Of a DNA stretch of 64,000 bases, positions 18,802 through 30,294 are shown piece after piece (within the stretch, counting starts at the first letter, position 1; each line of letters begins with the position of its first letter). Under the pieces are notes generated by a model. It saw only the letters and a list, made by a program, of their open reading frames with translations. It did no database searches and was not told where the DNA came from. A program made the translations under genes and the position numbers. This DNA comes from Methanothermococcus thermolithotrophicus DSM 2095 (lineage in GTDB: Archaea; AGJL01; Methanococci; Methanococcales; Methanococcaceae): positions 124,001 through 188,000 of the forward strand of contig NZ_OX296583.1 of the NCBI RefSeq assembly GCF_946463545.1, in the 5' to 3' direction.

Positions 18802-19752
18802 ATGAAGTATATTATATTGGGAATGATGCTTTTATTATTGATTCCAGTGGTTGTAGGGGAGGTTAGAGAGATACCTCAAGGGAATGTTGAAATAAATATA
18901 ATCCAATATAATGTATCGTTCAACTACACGCTTGAAGAAAATAAAAACCTAACAATATTGGAACTAAACACTTCAAAAGAAAGTGATATTGTAGCATATT
19001 TTGATAATGAGCCATTATTTTCATATGAAGTTTCTAATGATTCATCAACAAAGACGTATAACACCCATTTATTAAATGGAACAATTGTAATAGCGGGAGT
19101 TAATGCATCAAATTATAATAAAATTGAAGGAACCGCAAATTGTACTTTTATAGGATGGAATAAAACACTTGGATATGCATTTTTCTTATTTGATAATATC
19201 GGAGAATCAAAATCAGGAATTATTAAGTTAAAATATGAAGAACCACAAGCACCAACAAACGACAACACACCTCCAACTGGTTTTTCAGGTGGTGGGGGTG
19301 GAGGAGGTGCTGCTCCAGAGACCCCAACCTACGAGGGGGTATCAGAAGAGATAAAATCCATTAAGATAAAAGAATTCGTATTTAACGCAAAAATGATAGC
19401 AGGAAACAATATCGATGGAAATTTCTCAAAAGGACTCAAAAACGCAACAGAATTAGTAAATAAATCACTTGACATAAAAGAAGACTGCATCTTAGTTGGA
19501 GGACCTGTGGCAAACCCGCTGGTTAAAAAATACGCATGGACCTTTAAAGTAAAAGTAACCAATGACTATCCAGGAGCTCACAAAGGAGTGATACAAAAAC
19601 AGATTATTAATGGGCATACTGTAGTACTCCTAGCAGGTTCTGACAGATGGGGGACAAAGGCAGCAGTTGAATACTTCAAAACTTTAGATGATATTCCAGA
19701 CGAACCTATAATCGTAGAATGGAAGGATGGAAAACCTGTTAAAATAGAATAA
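18802..19752 (+). CDS. Secreted S-layer-like protein with glycine-rich linker
   Basis: About 316 residues with a clear signal peptide (MKYIILGMMLLLLIPVVVGE) from ATG 18802, preceded by GAGGTGA; a GTG at 18793 is inside that SD. An N-terminal beta-rich domain (about 25-150, several NxT/S sequons) is joined by a GFSGGGGGGGAAP linker to a C-terminal domain of about 140 residues with ILVGGPVANPLV and TVVLLAGSDRWGTKAA, resembling the C-terminal domain of archaeal S-layer and related envelope proteins. No C-terminal membrane anchor is visible. It follows the thioester protein by 34 bases and is probably co-transcribed, so a cell-surface partnership is plausible. Confidence 0.75.
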   Translation: MKYIILGMMLLLLIPVVVGEVREIPQGNVEINIIQYNVSFNYTLEENKNLTILELNTSKESDIVAYFDNEPLFSYEVSNDSSTKTYNTHLLNGTIVIAGVNASNYNKIEGTANCTFIGWNKTLGYAFFLFDNIGESKSGIIKLKYEEPQAPTNDNTPPTGFSGGGGGGGAAPETPTYEGVSEEIKSIKIKEFVFNAKMIAGNNIDGNFSKGLKNATELVNKSLDIKEDCILVGGPVANPLVKKYAWTFKVKVTNDYPGAHKGVIQKQIINGHTVVLLAGSDRWGTKAAVEYFKTLDDIPDEPIIVEWKDGKPVKIE

Positions 19753-19879
19753 ATATCTTATTTTTCTTTTTGTATTTTTATGTATTTTAAAGTACTATTG
19801 TAATTTATAAATAATGTGTTGTTATATTATTATAAATTTAACTTTAACGTAGTTAATTTTTGGCAAATATGGTGAAATT

Positions 19880-21379
19880 ATGGCAAAGTTTATAATGGTT
19901 GTAGGTACTTCCTCAAACAGTGGGAAGACTGTACTGGTTTCAGCATTATGCAGGTTGTTGGCAAATAAGGGGTATAAAGTAGCCCCTTTTAAATCTCAAA
20001 ACATGAGTTTAAACTCAAGGGTAAGTGTTGAAGATGGTGAAATAGCAGTTGCCCAATACACTCAAGCAAGAGCTGCAAAAACCGAACCTTCCATCCATTT
20101 CAATCCGATACTTTTAAAACCAAAAGGAAATTTTGTGTCTCAAGTTGTGGTCCATGGAAAGCCTTACAAAGATATGGATTATAATGAATATAGAAAAAAT
20201 AAAGATTATTTTTTAGATAAGATAACGGAAAGTCTCGAATATCTAGATAACAATTACGACTATGTGGTTATGGAGGGAGCAGGGAGCTGCTGTGAAATAA
20301 ACTTACTTGAAGACGATATAGCAAACTTAAGGGTGGCTGAAATTGTAGATGCCGATGCTATTTTAGTTTCTGACATCGATAATGGAGGGGTTTTTGCATC
20401 AATCTATGGAACGATTGAATTACTACCAGAAAACTGGAGAAAACTAATAAAAGGGTTTGTAATAAATAAATTTAGGGGAAATGTTGATGTTTTAAAAAGC
20501 GGTTTTAAAAAAATAGAGGAGCTCACTGGCATACCTGTTTTAGGTACGATACCTTACGACGAAAGTCTAATATTACCTGAAGAAGATAGTCAGGCACTAC
20601 AAGGTAGAAAGGTTTTCGGCAATTCAGAAAGCCCTATAGAGGTTAACGTCCTAAGATTTTCAAAAATTGCCAATTTCACAGATGTTGACCCTATTTCAAA
20701 CGATGTATTGGTAAAGTTTATAGATTTTAAAGAGAACATTACTGGAGATATTTTAATACTTCCAGGAACTAGATGTTCAACTGTTGAGATGTCCTTAATT
20801 AAAAAATACGGCATGGATGAAAAAATCTGGGAATTTATAAGGAATGGGGGTATAGTTTTAGGTATCTGCGGTGGTTATCAGATTATGGGGAAGAAGTTAA
20901 TCGATGAAAAAAACACGGAGGGCGATGTTGGAACAATTGAAGGTCTTGGTATCTTTGACCTAGAAACACACTTTGGAAACGAAAAAGCCATTAAGAACTC
21001 AAAGGGAATTTTAAAAATAGATGATATGGAAATTGAAGTTTCAGGTTATGAACTACATGAAGGAATCACCACTTCAAAGGAGGAACCACTTATAAAACTT
21101 TTTAAAGGATTTGGAAATAATGGGGACGGTTTTGACGGTGCGGTGAAGAGAATAGGTGAATCTTACGTAATTGGAACTTACTTCCATGGAATTCTAGACA
21201 ACTATCGATTTAGGAATTATTTGATAAACCTTGCGATAAAAAAGAAATACGAGTCCAATGGCTCCAATAAAGACTTTGAACTCCTTGAACATGACAGCTA
21301 CAAGGACACCTTTGAAAAGAACATGGATAAGTTGGCAAAAATAGTTAGTGAAAATGTAAACTTGAGCAATATTATTTAA
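19880..21379 (+). CDS. cobQ: Cobyric acid synthase
   Basis: Glutamine- and ATP-dependent amidase (CobQ/CbiP, 499 residues) that amidates four side chains of adenosyl-cobyrinic acid a,c-diamide during cobamide synthesis. The N-terminal dethiobiotin-synthetase-like ATPase domain has P-loop GTSSNSGKT and [11 protein letters not shown]; the C-terminal class I glutamine amidotransferase domain has nucleophile Cys in [11 protein letters not shown] and the His of [13 protein letters not shown] 19880 follows GGTGAAATT. It is transcribed alone, separate from cbiT and cbiD in this window. Confidence 0.95.
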   Translation: MAKFIMVVGTSSNSGKTVLVSALCRLLANKGYKVAPFKSQNMSLNSRVSVEDGEIAVAQYTQARAAKTEPSIHFNPILLKPKGNFVSQVVVHGKPYKDMDYNEYRKNKDYFLDKITESLEYLDNNYDYVVMEGAGSCCEINLLEDDIANLRVAEIVDADAILVSDIDNGGVFASIYGTIELLPENWRKLIKGFVINKFRGNVDVLKSGFKKIEELTGIPVLGTIPYDESLILPEEDSQALQGRKVFGNSESPIEVNVLRFSKIANFTDVDPISNDVLVKFIDFKENITGDILILPGTRCSTVEMSLIKKYGMDEKIWEFIRNGGIVLGICGGYQIMGKKLIDEKNTEGDVGTIEGLGIFDLETHFGNEKAIKNSKGILKIDDMEIEVSGYELHEGITTSKEEPLIKLFKGFGNNGDGFDGAVKRIGESYVIGTYFHGILDNYRFRNYLINLAIKKKYESNGSNKDFELLEHDSYKDTFEKNMDKLAKIVSENVNLSNII

Positions 21380-21444
21380 CACTGACAAAATTTAATTAAA
21401 TTATTTATATGTAATTTTTTAAAATAGAAAAGAATTTATTTATT

Positions 21445-21837
21445 TTATTCGGTAATAGGTACGAATTTATAACCGTAGCTTATTATTCCATCCTTACCAT
21501 CTTCTTTTATTCTCCTAAATGCTGCTTCCACGGGTATTCCAATAGATATCTTATTAATATCACAATCCACTTGAGCTGTTACTTTAGGGCCCTCTTCCAA
21601 CTCAACAATTGCTATTACATAGGGCGTTAATTTATTGAACTCTTTTGGCGGTGCGTAAACTATTGAGTAGGTGTAAATCTTACCTTTTCCACTTAACTGA
21701 AATTCTTCCAATTCTCCTTTTCTTCTACAGTCTGGACATACGGTTCTTGATGGGAAGTAAACCTTACCACAGGTTTTACATCGTGTACCTATTAAGTTAT
21801 ACCTTTCTTTCATATGCCTCCAGGATCTCACTACCAT
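21445..21837 (-). CDS. DUF35 zinc-ribbon/OB-fold protein of the thiolase/HMG-CoA synthase complex
   Basis: A 130-residue protein with a rubredoxin-like zinc ribbon (CKTCGKVYFPSRTVCPDC) followed by an OB fold (YTYSIVYAPP to VEAAFRRI). In archaea this DUF35 protein forms a complex with acetoacetyl-CoA thiolase and HMG-CoA synthase, channelling the endergonic thiolase product into HMG-CoA for the mevalonate pathway. It is the last gene of the cluster; its ATG overlaps the stop of the small CooT-like gene by one base (TAATG), and GGTGA five bases upstream supports this start. Confidence 0.88.
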   Translation of the reverse strand: MVVRSWRHMKERYNLIGTRCKTCGKVYFPSRTVCPDCRRKGELEEFQLSGKGKIYTYSIVYAPPKEFNKLTPYVIAIVELEEGPKVTAQVDCDINKISIGIPVEAAFRRIKEDGKDGIISYGYKFVPITE

Positions 21838-22010
21838 TATTTCACCAGAAGTATTTTATTGTTATTTAAATCTATTTTTTTTATCTCCCCTTCGAATTCC
21901 TTAGTATCTCCAAATAAATCAATCGCTATTATTTTGTCCTCTTTTTTTTCAACTAGCAAGACGTCTTCCATAACGAGTTCATCGTTTAAATATAAGTTAA
22001 TATTGCACAT
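21837..22010 (-). CDS. CooT-family small protein (57 residues)
   Basis: Short gene starting MCNINLYLNDELVMEDV and ending NNNKILLVK. It matches the CooT/COG1532 family, small beta proteins whose Cys2 binds nickel in the CO-dehydrogenase accessory protein CooT; other members were annotated as predicted RNA-binding proteins. Cys2 is present here. An SD-like AAAGTGATATC precedes ATG 22010, and the gene sits tightly between thiolase (16 bases) and the DUF35 gene (1-base overlap). Why a CooT-like protein sits inside the HMG-CoA operon is unknown; a metal or structural role is speculation. Confidence 0.85.
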   Translation of the reverse strand: MCNINLYLNDELVMEDVLLVEKKEDKIIAIDLFGDTKEFEGEIKKIDLNNNKILLVK

Positions 22011-22025
22011 GATATCACTTTGTGT

Positions 22026-23222
<1,197 letters not shown>

Positions 23223-23250
23223 TTAAGCCATCCGCTAGGTTAAAGTTTAA

Positions 23251-24300
23251 TTAAATTTTAATTTTCCCCCTGTATTTGACATAAACTGCATAATCAATGT
23301 ATTTTTTCCTGTTTAACAAATCCAATGTTTTAGGTGCTTTATCCACCACTTCTTTTATCCTTTCAGTTACCGTGATGTCAAATGCATCACTTCCTGCACC
23401 ACTACCATAGGATACAGCGAGAATTCTTGCTCCTTCCTCTGCATGATCCAATATGTTTGACAACCCCAGTGGAACAGCTCCTGAGTATGTATTACCTAAG
23501 TAAGGAGTTAATAAACCGTATTTGTACTGTTCATTTGTAAATCCAAGAGATTTAGCAGCTTTTATGTAAAACTTCCCATTAGGTTGATGGAAAACACAGT
23601 AGTCATAATCTTTTACTGTAGTTCCCATTTTTTCCATTATTCCCTTTGCTGCATTTAAAACGTGTTTGAAGTAGGCTGGCTCTCCTGTAAATCTACCACC
23701 ATGTTTTGGGTAAGATTGTCCTTCCCTTCTCCAGAAATCGGGAGTATCTGTTGTATATGAGTAGGTGCCATTAAAAACGGCAATCATTTCGTCCTTTTTA
23801 TTTCCGATTATGTACGCTGCACCACCAGCTGAAGCTGTATATTCAAGGGCATCTCCCGGAGCTCCTTGAGCAGTATCTGCACCTATTGCCATACCATATT
23901 CTATAAGTCCACTACCAACTAAGCCCATACACATTTGAATACCTGCAGTTCCTGCCTTACATGCAAATTCTAAATCCGCCGCCGTAAGATCAGGTGTGGC
24001 ACCAATAGCTTCAGCAACTGTTGCAGAAGTTGGTTTAACTGCATAAGGGTGACTTTCGCTACCTACATATACAGCACCTATTTTTTCAGCATTAATCCCT
24101 GCTCTTTTTACAGCATTTCTTGCAGCTTCAACTGCAATTGTTGCGGTGTCTTCATCTGGAGATGGGACACTCTTTTCATTAACTACCAGCCCTTTTTTAA
24201 TAGCTTCTGGATCTTTTCCCCACACCTTTGCTATTTCTTCAACTTTTATTCGATATTTTGGAATATAGCTTCCATATCCAACAATCCCAATATCTTTCAT
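23251..24300 (-). CDS. Hydroxymethylglutaryl-CoA synthase
   Basis: Archaeal HMG-CoA synthase (349 residues), condensing acetyl-CoA with acetoacetyl-CoA. The catalytic Cys is in [11 protein letters not shown], the active-site His in CVFHQPNGK, and the N-terminal signature is [14 protein letters not shown]. It heads the HMGS-thiolase-CooT-DUF35 cluster on the minus strand, 87 bases downstream of a helix-turn-helix regulator gene that may control it. AGGTGAGTTA before ATG 24300 is the ribosome site. Confidence 0.94.
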   Translation of the reverse strand: MKDIGIVGYGSYIPKYRIKVEEIAKVWGKDPEAIKKGLVVNEKSVPSPDEDTATIAVEAARNAVKRAGINAEKIGAVYVGSESHPYAVKPTSATVAEAIGATPDLTAADLEFACKAGTAGIQMCMGLVGSGLIEYGMAIGADTAQGAPGDALEYTASAGGAAYIIGNKKDEMIAVFNGTYSYTTDTPDFWRREGQSYPKHGGRFTGEPAYFKHVLNAAKGIMEKMGTTVKDYDYCVFHQPNGKFYIKAAKSLGFTNEQYKYGLLTPYLGNTYSGAVPLGLSNILDHAEEGARILAVSYGSGAGSDAFDITVTERIKEVVDKAPKTLDLLNRKKYIDYAVYVKYRGKIKI

Positions 24301-24387
24301 TAACTCACCTTCTAATTTAATAACAAAATTATAAATAAATTTAATATCACTTTGTGATAAACAGTATAAAAATATATTATTTAATTA

Positions 24388-25077
24388 TTATTTAATTTCA
24401 TTGAGTTTTCCTAAAAGTTCATCAACTTCTAAATCTGTAACTAGAAGTGGTATGGCTTGAATCTCAGCTAGTTTTAAGGCCAGCCTATCCAATTCAGAAA
24501 CACCTTGAAAAATAACAACTCTTGGTTTTATGTTACTTACCCTTATGGCAACCATTGGACTCCTTCCAGAGGAAACTTCTGTAAAAATTAGCGCCCTTTC
24601 AGTTGTCCAACCGTATAAATTTAAGAAATCTTGACCATCCATTTCTAAAATTGCCTTTATACTATCAACAACAGTATGGCCAAATATTTGGTTATTTAAG
24701 TTCTCTCCATAGATTACTTCCGCATCAATTGTATCTAAAAGGTCTCCTATAGTTATCGGGCTAGCGTATTCCCTAATATTGAGGATGGCTTTCATCGAAG
24801 ATGGCACATTTAATATCCTCTTCAGAGCTCTTACCATGTGCCCTCCGTTTTCTTTGTCAACCTCAATTAAGGCATTTACATATTTCCTTACCAGATTTAC
24901 CCCGGGATTTTTTCTCCTACCTACTTCATAGTCACTTATTACAGATGGAGATACTCCCAGGTATCTAGCCATTTCTATTTGAGGTATGCTAAACATCTCC
25001 CGCCATTTCTTCATGGCTTTTCCAATGTCTTCAGATAATACAATGTCTCCGATTATATGTAACGCTATTTTTTCCAT
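24388..25077 (-). CDS. XRE-type helix-turn-helix transcriptional regulator (COG1709-like)
   Basis: A 229-residue DNA-binding protein: an HTH_XRE domain at about residues 25-65 (IPQIEMARYLGVSPSVISDYEVGRRKNP is the recognition region, given here by its span), then a C-terminal alpha/beta domain of about 130 residues that could bind a ligand or metal. This archaeal family commonly lies beside the HMG-CoA synthase gene, suggesting control of the mevalonate pathway. No SD precedes ATG 25077; a TATA-like TTTTTATAATAGG lies roughly 30 bases upstream, so the mRNA may be nearly leaderless. Confidence 0.8.
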   Translation of the reverse strand: MEKIALHIIGDIVLSEDIGKAMKKWREMFSIPQIEMARYLGVSPSVISDYEVGRRKNPGVNLVRKYVNALIEVDKENGGHMVRALKRILNVPSSMKAILNIREYASPITIGDLLDTIDAEVIYGENLNNQIFGHTVVDSIKAILEMDGQDFLNLYGWTTERALIFTEVSSGRSPMVAIRVSNIKPRVVIFQGVSELDRLALKLAEIQAIPLLVTDLEVDELLGKLNEIK

Positions 25078-25223
25078 ACTTTTTATTCTAATAACCTATT
25101 ATAAAAACGTTTCGATTTTATCGTATAGTCATTCGTCATACGTCGACATCGAGGCAACCTCAGATTTCGTCGAGTAGATAAAAAAGGAAAATAAATTAAA
25201 AAGTAAGTTATAATAAAAGAAAA

Positions 25224-26294
25224 TTAAACATTTAAATTGGTTTCTCTGTCTGTTTTTTCATATATTCCTACTAACTTAGCATACTTTTTAATGGATTCTT
25301 CACTTATCTTAACGCCTTCATGGGACTTCTTTAAAATGTAAGGATAGCCTGAAATAGATATCTCCCTAAGACTTGAAAAGAACTCTTCATTTAGTTTATC
25401 AAATGACGTAATTCCTATAACCCCACTATTATCTTCCAATCTAGCAAATTGATAATACAAGCTATCAATTGTCTGACCAAAGGTGTTTAGATATTTAACA
25501 CTACTATACGAATTGCTATTTACTTCGTCATCTGCTAAATTCAAAGGTTTTGTGTATCCAATTCCCCTGCAATTCTTTGAAAATATGGCTATATCCGGAA
25601 CCAGTGATTTTTCTTTTTTAAAATAGGCGTTCATCTTTGAAGTTTTTGATATTCCTACAATTTTTTCACGATAGTTCTTTAAAAGTTCCATCAACAATAT
25701 AAGATACTCCAACTGCTCCAGAATAATTATTTTTTGGTCGTCAGTCTCTCCGTAATCAATTGTAGGGAGTATCATACTGTTATCCAAATCTTCTAAGATT
25801 TTATTTTTAATTTCCTTGCCGTAGTCCTTGTAGTACTTAAATATACCATCTTCTACCTTCTTACCTTCAGTTATAGATCCATAGGTATGAGTTTGGATCA
25901 ATAGAGAGTACAAAGAACCATCAAAGAGATAATAATCAATATCATTATTTTTTAAATTCCAAAGGGCAGTTTTTAGTTCCATGTTTAGCATATAAAGCCT
26001 TAATCTATCTGAAACGTATTTGTACGGTAGGATAATATCTGCGTCCCAGTGTGATAATGATTCCTTTATTTTCTTTCCAGGTTCATGGATATAGGAGACC
26101 GTTCCAACAATATAAAGGCAATAACCAATATAGTCTATTTTATTGAAACTACCATCCCCCCCTGCAAACACGCAGCTCGAAGGATTATTAAAGTTGCAAG
26201 GTATCCAGTAATTTTCATAATCAAAATCCATATTTATGTTACTTATTTTTTTAGATATTGTATCCTTTTTCCCCATCAAATATGAAAAATCCAT
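25224..26294 (-). CDS. NurA-domain nuclease
   Basis: A 356-residue protein of the NurA family, 5'-3' nucleases working with HerA helicase and Mre11-Rad50 in archaeal end resection. NurA-like acidic motifs are visible: FAGGDGSFNKID near residue 40 and DYYLFDGSLYSLL near residue 120; later ...IAIFSKNCRG and a C-terminal GVIGITSF region fit the family. Start chosen at ATG 26294, which has GGGGTG six bases upstream; an ATG at 26336 lacks one. No herA, mre11 or rad50 is nearby. The catalytic set was not verified by alignment. Confidence 0.75.
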   Translation of the reverse strand: MDFSYLMGKKDTISKKISNINMDFDYENYWIPCNFNNPSSCVFAGGDGSFNKIDYIGYCLYIVGTVSYIHEPGKKIKESLSHWDADIILPYKYVSDRLRLYMLNMELKTALWNLKNNDIDYYLFDGSLYSLLIQTHTYGSITEGKKVEDGIFKYYKDYGKEIKNKILEDLDNSMILPTIDYGETDDQKIIILEQLEYLILLMELLKNYREKIVGISKTSKMNAYFKKEKSLVPDIAIFSKNCRGIGYTKPLNLADDEVNSNSYSSVKYLNTFGQTIDSLYYQFARLEDNSGVIGITSFDKLNEEFFSSLREISISGYPYILKKSHEGVKISEESIKKYAKLVGIYEKTDRETNLNV

Positions 26295-26450
26295 ATGGGC
26301 ACCCCAGTTTAAAGTGTTAACATATAGAACAACCATAATATAAGATTTAACGATTTTTATATAAATTTATGAAATTGAGGTATGAAGATAATAATAATCT
26401 TAATTTAAAAGAGAATAACCAAATTAAAGAACTAAAAAAATAATAAAAAT

Positions 26451-27683
26451 TTACTGTATTATTCCGTAACCTATTAATCTCCATCTTGATCCTACTCTTC
26501 TACTCAAAGCAACCCTGTCTCCCTTATCAGCACATACTGGAAGTTTTAACTTGATTTCTGCAATATCGTCTCTCGCAGAGGTTATAACCCCAACTGTTGT
26601 AGCGGTCCCGATGTTTAACATTAAAACTTCATTCGTTTTTAGGGGTTCTATTGCAAGTTCGTCCTTTGAACCAACAACTCTATCTAAAAGTTTGGTTTTT
26701 ATTGTTATTTCATCAAGTGTTGGTGGTAATGTACCAGGTTCTCCTGCAACACTTCCGCTTAATGCATCTGATTTTGTTAATGCAGGATCCAATTCAGTAC
26801 CAACGCCGACTAAACCTCCTGGACAGGCTTTTTTAACTTTCTTTCCACCGACTCCAAGTGAAACGATTTTTGTAACTATAGGTTTCCAATATGTCTTATT
26901 TCCTTCTGAAACTTTAATTCCAGGCCTTATTTCAATTTCCTTTCCAACTTCTAAAACCCCTTGAATAATACTTCCTCCAATAACCCCTCCCTTCAAGCTT
27001 TTTATCTCAGAACCTGGCTTGTTTACATCAAAACTTCTTGCAATGTACATCCTTGGAGGCAAGTCTATGTCTTTTTCTGAGGTGTCTATTATATCTTCAA
27101 TTGCCTTTAATAGAACATCCACGTTTGCTCCATGGTGGGCTGAAACAGGAATAATTGGTGCATTTTCCGCAACGGTACCTTTTACAAATTCCTTAATTTG
27201 TTTGTAGTTTTCCATTGCTTTTTCTTCATCCACTAAATCTATTTTATTCTGTACAATTATTACGTTTTTAACTCCTAAAGCATCTAACGCCATTAGATGT
27301 TCCTTTGTCTGTGGCTGAGGACATTCCTCGTTAGCTGCAATAACTAAAATAGCACCATCCATTAAAGAAGCTCCAGAAAGCATTGTGGCCATTAAAGTTT
27401 CGTGTCCTGGAGCATCTACAAAAGAAACCCTTCTTAAAACTTCGGTTTTTGAACCGCAAATTGGACATTTTGCCTGTACAGTATAGCACTCAGGTTCTGG
27501 ACATTTTGGACATTTTTTTATCTCGCAGTCGGCATAACCTAATCTAATTGAAATACCTCTTTTCAACTCTTCGCTGTGTGTATCTGTCCAAACTCCAGTT
27601 AATTTCCTTGTTAAACTTGTTTTTCCATGATCTACGTGTCCTACCATTCCAATATTTACTTCTGATTGTTTAGCACATGCCAT
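26451..27683 (-). CDS. Translation initiation factor 2 subunit gamma (aIF2-gamma)
   Basis: GTPase subunit of archaeal IF2, which brings initiator Met-tRNA to the small ribosomal subunit (410 residues). G1 is [13 protein letters not shown]3 is [10 protein letters not shown]4 is QNKIDLVD; an archaeal/eukaryal zinc knuckle (CPKCPEPEC ... CPICG) lies between. The start at ATG 27683 ([12 protein letters not shown]) has GAGGGATATC upstream; an in-frame ATG at 27755 would add 24 atypical residues. It lies 403 bases downstream of the S6e gene, an arrangement seen in many archaea. Confidence 0.96.
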   Translation of the reverse strand: MACAKQSEVNIGMVGHVDHGKTSLTRKLTGVWTDTHSEELKRGISIRLGYADCEIKKCPKCPEPECYTVQAKCPICGSKTEVLRRVSFVDAPGHETLMATMLSGASLMDGAILVIAANEECPQPQTKEHLMALDALGVKNVIIVQNKIDLVDEEKAMENYKQIKEFVKGTVAENAPIIPVSAHHGANVDVLLKAIEDIIDTSEKDIDLPPRMYIARSFDVNKPGSEIKSLKGGVIGGSIIQGVLEVGKEIEIRPGIKVSEGNKTYWKPIVTKIVSLGVGGKKVKKACPGGLVGVGTELDPALTKSDALSGSVAGEPGTLPPTLDEITIKTKLLDRVVGSKDELAIEPLKTNEVLMLNIGTATTVGVITSARDDIAEIKLKLPVCADKGDRVALSRRVGSRWRLIGYGIIQ

Positions 27684-27755
27684 GATATCCCTCAATATAT
27701 GTTTTACAATGCCTAAATTATTGTGGTGTGCAATTTTCATTTCCTTTGTAACCAA

Positions 27756-28086
27756 AGGTACCTGGAAGTGGACAACTTTTGCCCAACTAACTAATTGACA
27801 TAGTATTTGACATATTATAAATCCAAAGATAATTATAATTATTCATTTTAAATTTTAAAAATCATTATTCATTGGAATTTCATTATATTATTTGTTTAGT
27901 ATTATGCACACCATATTAATCGTAATTATAATAAAAAACGATCTAAGATTATATTCCCTTTATAGTTAATACTTTATATATTTTTATTACTCCATTAAAT
28001 AACTTTCAAAATCGTGAAAAAAGTGCAAGTATTAAATTACAGAAAATAGAAAAAGATAACATAATATTAAATCGATTAATACAAAC
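27756..28086. other. Intergenic spacer between S6e and aIF2-gamma, no gene seen
   Basis: AT-rich, with no open frame that looks coding on either strand. On the minus strand GGATTTATAATATG near 27810-27825 could be a TATA element for aIF2-gamma, which would make that gene at least partly independent of the S6e transcript. Confidence 0.5.
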
Positions 28087-28464
28087 TTATTCAGATTGTG
28101 AAATTAATTCTGAGATTGGTTTTTCTCCGTATTCTACAACCTTCGTGTTTACTTGAACGATATCTGCGGATATAACATTTCCTCTTACGCTTTTTCTTCT
28201 TCTTATACCTTTGTCCTTTTGTTTGTATCCTGGACCTTTACTTAAAAGTACCCTTAACTTCATACTTCCATGGACATCATGTCTCATTGCAAAACCGCAT
28301 TTGTCTGCTCCGCCTGTAATTTTCAATTTGTATCCTTCCAATCCTACAATAGAGCCGCTTATTTCATCACCAATTTTTTTACCTATTAAGGTATTGTCGT
28401 CTATTTCAAATTGGTATGATTTTGCTTCTTTTGGATCTGAAACCACTACTTTGAACTTTGCCAT
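28087..28464 (-). CDS. rps6e: Small ribosomal subunit protein eS6
   Basis: Archaeal/eukaryotic ribosomal protein S6e, 125 residues, the core domain without the eukaryotic C-terminal phosphorylated tail. Signatures are GLEGYKLKITGGADKCGFAMR, given as its span at about residues 42-62, then HDVHGSMKLRVLLSKGPGY and RRRKSVRGN. A strong SD (AAGGAGGAATAAAC) precedes ATG 28464. It is the first gene before aIF2-gamma on the same strand. Confidence 0.96.
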   Translation of the reverse strand: MAKFKVVVSDPKEAKSYQFEIDDNTLIGKKIGDEISGSIVGLEGYKLKITGGADKCGFAMRHDVHGSMKLRVLLSKGPGYKQKDKGIRRRKSVRGNVISADIVQVNTKVVEYGEKPISELISQSE

Positions 28465-28778
28465 GTTTATTCCTCCTTTTTAACTACTATTGAATATAAT
28501 TCAGTTTTTGAACATGTGTAGAATGTAAAACTTGTTGCAACAAACCGTTGACAACTCGGCGCTGTATTAAATATTATAATTCTCATGTTTCCATTTCGTT
28601 ACCCGTCTTTAGATCTATTATAAATTATCATTTTTATACTTTTTCATACAATCTCTAAAAAAGCCTTAAGAAACCAATGATACACATAAAATTAACGCAC
28701 ATAAAATAAAATATAGATTGAATAATTATAAATTATTTGAATTTTATTTAAATAAAATAAAAAGAGTAAAATCTAAAA
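28465..28778. other. Intergenic spacer between glnA and S6e, no gene seen
   Basis: This stretch holds the AAGGAGG ribosome site of S6e at its left end and otherwise only AT-rich sequence. The right half, downstream of glnA, has A/T tracts (on the minus strand T-rich runs near 28740-28770) that could terminate the glnA transcript. No palindromic element of the dispersed family and no RNA gene was recognised. Confidence 0.5.
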
Positions 28779-30125
28779 TTAGATTTTTAAGTATGCTGTA
28801 GTTTCCCAGTCGGTTACTGAAGTTCTGAAGCTGTCCCATTCTGCGTTTTTGATTTCTAAGAAGCTTTCGAATATGTGTTTTCCTAATGCATTCTTCAATA
28901 CATCGTTGTTTTCTAATTCATCTAAAGCAGCTTTTAAGTTAGCTGGAACTGATTCAATTCCAAGTTCTTTTTTCTCAGCTTCACTCATTGCGAAGATGTT
29001 TCTTTCAACTGGTTCTGGTGCGTCTAACTTGTTCTTTACACCATCTAAACCAGCAGCGAGCATTACTGTGAATGCTAAGTATGGGTTACATGATGGGTCA
29101 GGAGCTCTGAATTCGATTCTTGTTCCTTTTCCTCTAGCTGCTGGAACTCTGATGATAGCACTTCTGTTGCTGTTTGCCCAAGCAATGTTTACAGGAGCTT
29201 CGTATCCAGGAACCAATCTCTTGTAGGAGTTTACGGTTGGGTTTGTAATAGCTACTATAGCTTTAGCGTGCTTTAAGATACCTGCAACGTAGTTCATACA
29301 GGTTTCACTTAATTGGTATGGAGCGTTTTCATCGTAGAATGATGGTTCTCCGTTTAACCATATACTTTGGTGGCAGTGCATACCGCTTCCGTTCATTCCG
29401 AAGAATGGTTTTGGCATGAATGTAGCTTTTAAGCCGTGTTGTTCAGCAATTGTTTTAATTGTTGTTTTGAAGGTTATTACACTGTCTGCTGTTTTAAGAG
29501 CATCGTCGAATTTAAAGTCCACTTCATGTTGTCCAGGAGCAACTTCGTGGTGGGAAGCTTCTACATGGAATCCTAAGTTTTCAAGTGCAAATACTATATC
29601 CCTTCTGATGTCTGGAGCTTCGTCCATTGGTTCTAAATCGAAGTATCCACCATCGTCTGCAGGTATGTACTTGTGTGGGTTGTGTGGGTCTTTTTTCAAT
29701 AAGAAGAATTCTGGTTCAGGACCTACAAAGTATTCTCCGTTGAATTCTTTTTTGAATTCTTCCATAACTCTCTTCAAGCATCCTCTTGGGTCTCCTTCGA
29801 ATGGCTTACCCTTTGTTGTGTAAACGTCACAGATAACTCTTGCAACTGATTTTTCTGAAGGTCTCCAAGGGAGTACTGAGAATGTTGATAAGTCAGGTTT
29901 TAACATCATGTCTGATTCGTTAATGCCTACGAATCCTTCAATTGAGGAACCATCGAAGTATAAACCATTTTCTAAAACGTCTCTTAATTCTTCAATACCT
30001 TTTTCCCCAGCTTTTATAGGAAATGCCACGTTTTTTGGTACTCCGAGAATGTCTACAAACTGGAATCTCATGAATTTTACGTTGTTGGATTTTACATATT
30101 CCAATACTTGCTCCACAGTGCTCAT
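28779..30125 (-). CDS. glnA: Glutamine synthetase, type I
   Basis: Dodecameric GSI (448 residues) making glutamine from glutamate and ammonia with ATP. Signatures: DILGVPKNVAFP, the active-site DGSSIEGFVGI, the ATP-binding KPFFGMNGSGMHCHQS, and RIEFRAPDPSCNPYLAF. No adenylylation-site Tyr consensus of enterobacterial GS was noticed. The start is ATG 30125 with GAGGAGGTATACA directly upstream; a TTG at 30140 overlaps that SD. A perfect NrpR operator lies in the promoter, so expression should rise under nitrogen limitation. Confidence 0.96.
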   Translation of the reverse strand: MSTVEQVLEYVKSNNVKFMRFQFVDILGVPKNVAFPIKAGEKGIEELRDVLENGLYFDGSSIEGFVGINESDMMLKPDLSTFSVLPWRPSEKSVARVICDVYTTKGKPFEGDPRGCLKRVMEEFKKEFNGEYFVGPEPEFFLLKKDPHNPHKYIPADDGGYFDLEPMDEAPDIRRDIVFALENLGFHVEASHHEVAPGQHEVDFKFDDALKTADSVITFKTTIKTIAEQHGLKATFMPKPFFGMNGSGMHCHQSIWLNGEPSFYDENAPYQLSETCMNYVAGILKHAKAIVAITNPTVNSYKRLVPGYEAPVNIAWANSNRSAIIRVPAARGKGTRIEFRAPDPSCNPYLAFTVMLAAGLDGVKNKLDAPEPVERNIFAMSEAEKKELGIESVPANLKAALDELENNDVLKNALGKHIFESFLEIKNAEWDSFRTSVTDWETTAYLKI

Positions 30126-30150
30126 TGTATACCTCCTCAAAAATATAATC

Positions 30151-30164
30151 GGAATTAGATTTCC
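30151..30164 (-). promoter_or_regulatory. NrpR operator in the glnA promoter
   Basis: GGAA-N6-TTCC, extended by C and G to a 16-bp near-palindrome, matches the operator bound by the nitrogen repressor NrpR in Methanococcus maripaludis, where glnA and nif are NrpR targets. It lies 26 bases upstream of the glnA ATG and just downstream of a TATA-like AATATATATA (minus strand, about 30174-30183), a placement where repressor would block transcription initiation. Only one copy is visible. Confidence 0.85.
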
Positions 30165-30294
30165 GATTCTGAGTATATATATTTTACGGTTAGAATACCG
30201 CTAAACGAAACTTTTATTTAAAATTAAATAAGTCCTATATTATACTTTGTTTTAGTATGTTATATGATTATAGGTTTAAGTGTTAGGTGATCGA

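Noticed and set aside
26551-26964. 137-codon plus-strand frame within the aIF2-gamma gene
   Set aside because: Antisense shadow of a clearly recognised, conserved gene.
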